Below, in pieces: positions 60,298 through 64,000 of a DNA stretch of 64,000 bases; positions within the stretch are counted from its first letter, which is position 1, and the number at the start of each line of letters is the position of its first letter. Under the pieces are notes generated by a model. That model was given only the letters and a program-made list of their open reading frames with translations, had not been told where the DNA came from and did not search any database. The stretch comes from Actinomycetota bacterium (GTDB taxonomy: Bacteria > Actinomycetota > Thermoleophilia > Gaiellales > Gaiellaceae), in NCBI GenBank assembly GCA_009702325.1, contig WLID01000002.1:172073-236072 (forward strand), read 5' to 3'. The position numbers and the translations under genes are program-made.

Positions 60298-60306
60298 GTG
60301 GGCGAC

Positions 60307-61617
60307 GTGGTATCCGCCAACCTCCGCGCCGCACCTCGCAAACGGCCCTCCCAACACGCATCTGCGCGCGGCCTCCTACTTGGGGTCTGGGCCCTCGTTG
60401 CCCTGCTCCTCGCCTCTGGGGCAACCGCATCAACCTCTGTTCGTCCCGCTGCTACGACGTTGCCGTCGGTCACGGGTACAGCAGCTCAGGGTGAGCGCCT
60501 CACTGCTGTTCCTGGCAAGTGGAACTCGGCCGACACACCTACCTTCACGTACCGCTGGTTCCGGTGCGACGCGACGGGCAACCACTGCGGAGCGATCTCA
60601 GGTGCAACCGCGTCGACGTACACCGTTGCCGCGAAGGATGTTGGCGGCACGATCGGGCTGCGTGTGACCGCTGCGGCCGCGGGCGGGACGGGCACGGCAT
60701 ACGGTGGCCTCGTGGGGCCGATCGCGAACGCCACCCCACTCCTTGTTTCAACTGCGCAACCGGTGGTCGGCGGCACGCCCCAGCAAGGGGCGTCACTGAC
60801 CGTCAGCACCGGTGCGTGGAGCCCAACTCCCGCGTCGGTCACCTACACCTGGGAGCGGTGTAACGCGAACGCTCGCGTCTGCTCGCCGATCCCTGCAGCC
60901 AACGGGAACTCCTACGTTCCAGGTGCGTCCGATGTCGGCCACGCCTTGAGCGTGCTCGTGCAGGCGACCTTTGGCGCAACGGTGCAAACGGCGTTCAGCA
61001 CCGCAACGACCGCGATCGCTGTAGGGACGCCGCGCGGCCCGGTCAGCACCGTTGCACCCTCAATCACCGGCTTCTTCGCTGTGGGCGAGAAGCTCACCGG
61101 CTCACCGGGTACGTGGACCGCGTCGGGAACGCCGACCTACACGTTCAATTGGTACCGCTGCGATATGTCAGGCTCGAATTGCCTCTCCATTCATGGCGCC
61201 ACGGGCCCGGCGTACACCCTCGTCGGCAGAGACGTCGGGGCAACGATCGGCTTTGCCGTGCATGCCTCCGACCAGACCGGAACGGTCACCGCATACTCGG
61301 CACTCGCGGGTCCTGCCGCCCCTGCAGGCGCGGCGTTGGCGGCGACGGCTCAGCCGTCGGTGACCGGCACCGCACGGAGCGGCCAGACACTCACCGTCTC
61401 GACGGGAGCGTGGACGGCGGTGCCGCTGTCGTATGCGTACGCCTGGCTCCGTTGCAACGCGAACGCCCGGGCATGCACAACGGTTACAGGTGCCACAACG
61501 TCGTCATATCCGCTGACGAGCGCCGATGCAGGCCACACGCTGGTAGCGGTCGTGACGGCCGTTTCGGGGCCGGCCGCGCAGGCAGTGTTTAGCCTGCCGA
61601 GCCCGATCGTCGCCTGA
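60307..61617 (+). CDS. Secreted protein of four Ig-like repeats
   Basis: 436 aa. Signal peptide (GLLLGVWALVALLLASGATA) followed by four repeats of about 88-95 residues: TYRWFRCDATGNHCGAISGA, TYTWERCNANARVCSPIPAA, TFNWYRCDMSGSNCLSIHGA, AYAWLRCNANARACTTVTGA. Each has G-x-W early, then Y/F-x-W-x-R-C-x-x-x-x-x-x-C, S/A-Y-x-L/V, D-x-G/A and a closing V. The two cysteines per repeat probably form a disulfide. No cell-wall anchor is visible; role in adhesion or envelope structure is inference. Confidence 0.8.
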   Translation: MVSANLRAAPRKRPSQHASARGLLLGVWALVALLLASGATASTSVRPAATTLPSVTGTAAQGERLTAVPGKWNSADTPTFTYRWFRCDATGNHCGAISGATASTYTVAAKDVGGTIGLRVTAAAAGGTGTAYGGLVGPIANATPLLVSTAQPVVGGTPQQGASLTVSTGAWSPTPASVTYTWERCNANARVCSPIPAANGNSYVPGASDVGHALSVLVQATFGATVQTAFSTATTAIAVGTPRGPVSTVAPSITGFFAVGEKLTGSPGTWTASGTPTYTFNWYRCDMSGSNCLSIHGATGPAYTLVGRDVGATIGFAVHASDQTGTVTAYSALAGPAAPAGAALAATAQPSVTGTARSGQTLTVSTGAWTAVPLSYAYAWLRCNANARACTTVTGATTSSYPLTSADAGHTLVAVVTAVSGPAAQAVFSLPSPIVA

Positions 61618-61649
61618 CACGCGTTCGACACACGCGGCGATCTCTCAAT

Positions 61650-61655
61650 TATCGT
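61650..61655 (+). promoter_or_regulatory. -10 element for the lipoprotein-MFS operon
   Basis: TATCGT, six bases before the GTG at 61662. Confidence 0.5.
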
Positions 61656-61661
61656 GGGACC

Positions 61662-62189
61662 GTGGGATTTGGTCGCCTGATCGGGTATCTGGGTTGCGCG
61701 GCGGCAGCCCTGCTCGTCGCGGCCGGATGTGGCGGGACACGAGGCGCAGCAACCACTGTCGCATCGAGCGAAACGAGCACTGCCCCATTCACCACCACGG
61801 CGGCAACCGCGACAACGGTTCCCTCGCCCGACACAGCGGCGGCTCGCGCCGAGGTGGCGCGGGCGTGGGCGACGTTCTTCGACGGATCGTCAGCGGTGAG
61901 TGTGCGCAAGGGACTTGTCGAGAACGCACCCGTGTTCTCCGCAGTGCTCACCCGGTTGGCGAACAACCCTCTCGCAGCTAAGTCCGATGCGGTTGTATCG
62001 GTTGTCCGCATCACGAGCGCTGACGCCGCACGAGTCACCTACACCGTTAGGGTCGCTGGCGCCATCGTGCTCAAGGACGCCCACGGGACTGCCGTGCACA
62101 CGAGTGATGGCTGGAAGGTTTCGCGTGCCAGCTTCTGCGCACTCCTTGCGCTCGTCGGTGAGACGCCGAGCGCCTGCGCGGCCAACTAG
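61662..62189 (+). CDS. Lipoprotein with NTF2-like domain
   Basis: 175 aa, GTG start. Lipoprotein signal LGCAAAALLVAAGCGG (lipobox VAAGC). A threonine-rich linker (TTTAATATTVPSPDT) leads to a domain with AEVARAWATFFDGSSAVSVR, TYTVRVAGAIVLKDAHGTAV and VHTSDGWKVSRASFCALLAL, an alpha-beta cone typical of SnoaL/NTF2-like lipoproteins. Followed after five bases by the exporter gene, with which it is probably co-transcribed. Confidence 0.75.
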   Translation: MGFGRLIGYLGCAAAALLVAAGCGGTRGAATTVASSETSTAPFTTTAATATTVPSPDTAAARAEVARAWATFFDGSSAVSVRKGLVENAPVFSAVLTRLANNPLAAKSDAVVSVVRITSADAARVTYTVRVAGAIVLKDAHGTAVHTSDGWKVSRASFCALLALVGETPSACAAN

Positions 62190-62194
62190 CGCGC

Positions 62195-63736
62195 GTGGCT
62201 CGCGCCGACCGCGCCCGCAGCAGGCTCGCGCTGACCGCGATCTGCAGCGTCCTCTTCCTGACATTTCTCGACAACACGATCGTGAGCGTTGCGCTCGCGA
62301 ACATCCAAACTTCGCTCCACGCCGGCGTCACGGGCCTTCAGTGGATCGTCGACGGATACATGGTGGCGTTCGCTGGCCTGATGCTCGCTGGCGGCACCCT
62401 CGGTGATCTCCTTGGGCGGCGAAGGGTCATGCTCGGCGGTGTCGCGATCTTCTGCGGCGGGGGGATCATCGCGGCGACCGCCGGGTCGTCGAGCGCGCTG
62501 ATCGCGGGGCGTGTCGTGATGGGTGTCGGTGCGGCCGCCTGCGAGCCTGGAACGCTCTCCCTGATCCGTCAGCTCTACCCCGACGCTCGGCCTCGCGCAC
62601 GGGCGCTTGGCGTGTGGACTGCCGTCTCTGGCGTGTCTCTCGCTGCCGGGCCCGTGCTCGGCGGTGTGCTTGTCGACACGTGGAGTTGGCGTGCCGTGTT
62701 CTGGTTCAACGTGATCTTCGGGTTCGCAGCATTTGCCGTCGCTGCGCTGACAGTGCGGGAGAGCGCTGATCCACACGGACGCACACTCGACATTCCCGGT
62801 CTCATCACGGGTGCGCTCGCGGTCGTCAGCGTGACCTTCGCGATCATCGAGGGCGAGAGCTACGGCTATCGCACCATCTGGGTGCTCGCACTTTTCGTCG
62901 TGGCGGGGCTCAGCAGCGCGCTCTTCGTGCGCTGCGAGCGACGAAGCAGCGATCCGATGCTCGACCTCTCGGTGATCTCGCGCGTCCAGGTCGCGATTCC
63001 GCTCATCGTCGGATTCGTAACGAGCTTCGGTCTCTTCGCGGTCTTCTTCTTCGTGGCGCTCTACCTGCAGGTCATCGTTGGACGATCCGGGGCCGACATC
63101 GCGCTCCAGTTCGCCGCCATGTCGGTTGCGATGGTCGTCGCGGGGATCGCAGCGGGATCGTGGACGGCGGCCCGTGGGCCGCGCCTGCCAATGGCGCTCG
63201 GCTGTGGCATCGCGGCAGCCGGGATCTTTGCCGTCGACGCGCAGATCGGTCCGACGGTCGGTGCGGCGCAACTCGCGGTCTCACTCGCGATCGTCGGAGT
63301 CGGGCTTGGATTCGCGCTGGTCGCTGTCACCACGTCGGTACTCGAGTCGGTCACGCCTGAGCGATCCGGCATGGCTGCATCGGCCCTGAACACGAGTCGC
63401 GAGCTCGGCGGTGTCCTTGCTGTCGCGATTCTTGGTGCAGTCGTCAATGGCCGTCTCGTGTCACACCTCAACGACCGGCTAGGTGGTCTCGGGCTGCCTG
63501 CAGAACTTCGTAGCACGATCGTCGACACCGTGACCACTGGGCGATACTCGCTGAGTTCCTCTGCCGAGAATCCCCTTGTGCAAGGCAACCTCAGCGTCTT
63601 CACGAAAATCATCGGAGCCGCCGAGGCGGCGTTCGGCGATGGGCTCCATGTCGCCCTCATCGTGGCAGGCGTGATTCTCACTGCCGCTGCGATACTCGCG
63701 CTCCTCGGCGTGCGACCGCGCGAGCAAAACGCCTAG
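62195..63736 (+). CDS. MFS exporter, DHA2 family
   Basis: 513 aa, fourteen membrane segments. TFLDNTIVSVALANIQTSLH (about 20-39), motif A GGTLGDLLGRRRVMLGG (about 66-82), motif C in AVSGVSLAAGPVLGGVLVDT (about 145-165). DHA2 pumps of this group export drugs or lipids by proton antiport. GTG start; the preceding lipoprotein may be functionally linked. Confidence 0.93.
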   Translation: MARADRARSRLALTAICSVLFLTFLDNTIVSVALANIQTSLHAGVTGLQWIVDGYMVAFAGLMLAGGTLGDLLGRRRVMLGGVAIFCGGGIIAATAGSSSALIAGRVVMGVGAAACEPGTLSLIRQLYPDARPRARALGVWTAVSGVSLAAGPVLGGVLVDTWSWRAVFWFNVIFGFAAFAVAALTVRESADPHGRTLDIPGLITGALAVVSVTFAIIEGESYGYRTIWVLALFVVAGLSSALFVRCERRSSDPMLDLSVISRVQVAIPLIVGFVTSFGLFAVFFFVALYLQVIVGRSGADIALQFAAMSVAMVVAGIAAGSWTAARGPRLPMALGCGIAAAGIFAVDAQIGPTVGAAQLAVSLAIVGVGLGFALVAVTTSVLESVTPERSGMAASALNTSRELGGVLAVAILGAVVNGRLVSHLNDRLGGLGLPAELRSTIVDTVTTGRYSLSSSAENPLVQGNLSVFTKIIGAAEAAFGDGLHVALIVAGVILTAAAILALLGVRPREQNA

Positions 63737-63806
63737 CTGCACGGGTTTTTCTCCATCCCGTTTTCGTACCGGGGTCCCTGTTGGGTTCCAACCGGGGGGT
63801 TGCATT

Positions 63807-63848
63807 GTGGGTGATGCGCGTTTGGCGCACACCCACTTTTTGTTTCCC
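63807..63848 (+). terminator. Rho-independent terminator after the DHA2 exporter
   Basis: GTGGGTGATGCGC / GGCGCACACCCAC (one bulged A) with a four-base loop, then TTTTTTTGTTT. The clearest intrinsic terminator in the window; 71 bases after the stop. Confidence 0.85.
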
Positions 63849-63871
63849 CCCACTGAAAGAGAGAACAGCGA

Positions 63872-64000
63872 ATGGTTCGGCAGCGGCTCACAATCCTTGC
63901 AGTACTCGCACTGGCAGCGTTGGCGCTGTCTGTTGCGGCGGTGGCCGGTACGGTCACTGCGACAGCAACCGTTACGGGTGCTGGCAGCCTTTCTCTGTCG
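63872..64000 (+). CDS. Secreted protein, N-terminal fragment (runs off window)
   Basis: 43 codons from ATG 63872. Signal peptide MVRQRLTILAVLALAALALS, VAAVAGTVTA, then TATATVTGAGSLSLS, the N-terminus of many secreted threonine/glycine-rich surface proteins (WxL-domain-like in style). Too short for a family call; the 3' part lies outside. Confidence 0.55.
   Translation, partial: MVRQRLTILAVLALAALALSVAAVAGTVTATATVTGAGSLSLS

Noticed and set aside
1..64000. CRISPR array, rRNA, prophage or complete IS element
   Set aside because: No repeat-spacer pattern, rRNA sequence, phage structural gene or transposase with catalytic core and terminal repeats was seen.

Overview
The window is high-GC DNA that reads as a deep-branching Actinomycetota chromosome, most like Thermoleophilia. 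The case rests on gene content: NucS, actinobacterial PspAB, a PccA/PccB plus split acyl-CoA mutase set, secreted alanine-rich proteins built of a repeated W..C..C domain, a Ccm (System I) cytochrome c pathway, tRNAs without encoded CCA, and many GTG/TTG starts. The class assignment is inference. No prophage, intact insertion sequence, CRISPR array or rRNA was seen, so this is a core chromosomal segment.

Layout. 1-3.3 kb: cytochrome c maturation operon (ccmE-ccmF-ccmI-like) leading into a truncated coiled-coil secreted protein. 3.4-10.3 kb: TIM-barrel isomerase-like protein, phosphomannomutase, methyltransferase, amidase remnant, diaminopropionate ammonia-lyase-like enzyme, frameshifted MFS pump, VOC protein. 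10.3-13 kb: tRNA-Ser(UGA), serS, HAD phosphatase, lipoprotein cytochrome c. 13-15.5 kb: envelope-stress group htpX-pspAB / pspA. 15.5-20.7 kb: MBL hydrolase, VapBC-type toxin-antitoxin pair, nucS, and a glyoxylate-shunt operon aceA-aceB in which aceB carries an in-frame amber codon. 20.7-29.6 kb: tRNA-Ala(CGC), envelope proteins, pentapeptide-repeat protein, threonine dehydratase-like enzyme, FAD-linked oxidase, a pair of half-size TSUP transporters, two tandem cupredoxin-like secreted proteins. 29.6-49 kb: a large acyl-CoA/propionyl-CoA catabolic region (MBL, DUF2520, pccA, pccB, mutase 1, citrate synthase, ETF-QO, acyl-CoA dehydrogenase, enoyl-CoA hydratase, B12 subunit, mutase 2, branched-chain-amino-acid-type binding protein, TetR regulator, etfA, etfB), interrupted by transglutaminase and broken alpha-E/ATP-grasp genes. 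49-64 kb: acyltransferase, two gene remnants, response regulators, glycosidase-like protein, Ca2+/H+ antiporter, a transposase-derived regulatory operon, paired secreted HExxH proteins, repeat protein, lipoprotein, DHA2 exporter, start of a secreted protein.

How it works together. The 30-49 kb genes form a route from branched or odd-chain acyl-CoA through acyl-CoA dehydrogenase (electrons to EtfAB, then ETF-QO and quinone), enoyl-CoA hydratase, B12-dependent mutases and propionyl-CoA carboxylase to the TCA cycle. Four near-identical palindromes (consensus YCAAACGKTYGRY) sit at the promoters of the TetR gene, mutase 2, the B12-subunit/hydratase/dehydrogenase/ETF-QO operon and etfBA. I propose a TetR-controlled acyl-CoA oxidation regulon.

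Two further themes run through the window. First, about twenty genes have a TANNNT -10 hexamer 6-7 bases before the start codon, the signature of leaderless mRNAs; this fixes many starts, including several GTG and one TTG. Second, there is clear gene decay: an amber codon in aceB, a one-base loss in an MFS gene, and three deletion-type junctions (amidase; ATP-grasp/alpha-E; lysyl-oxidase/unknown). These are real pseudogenes or assembly errors, and read-level checks would tell which.
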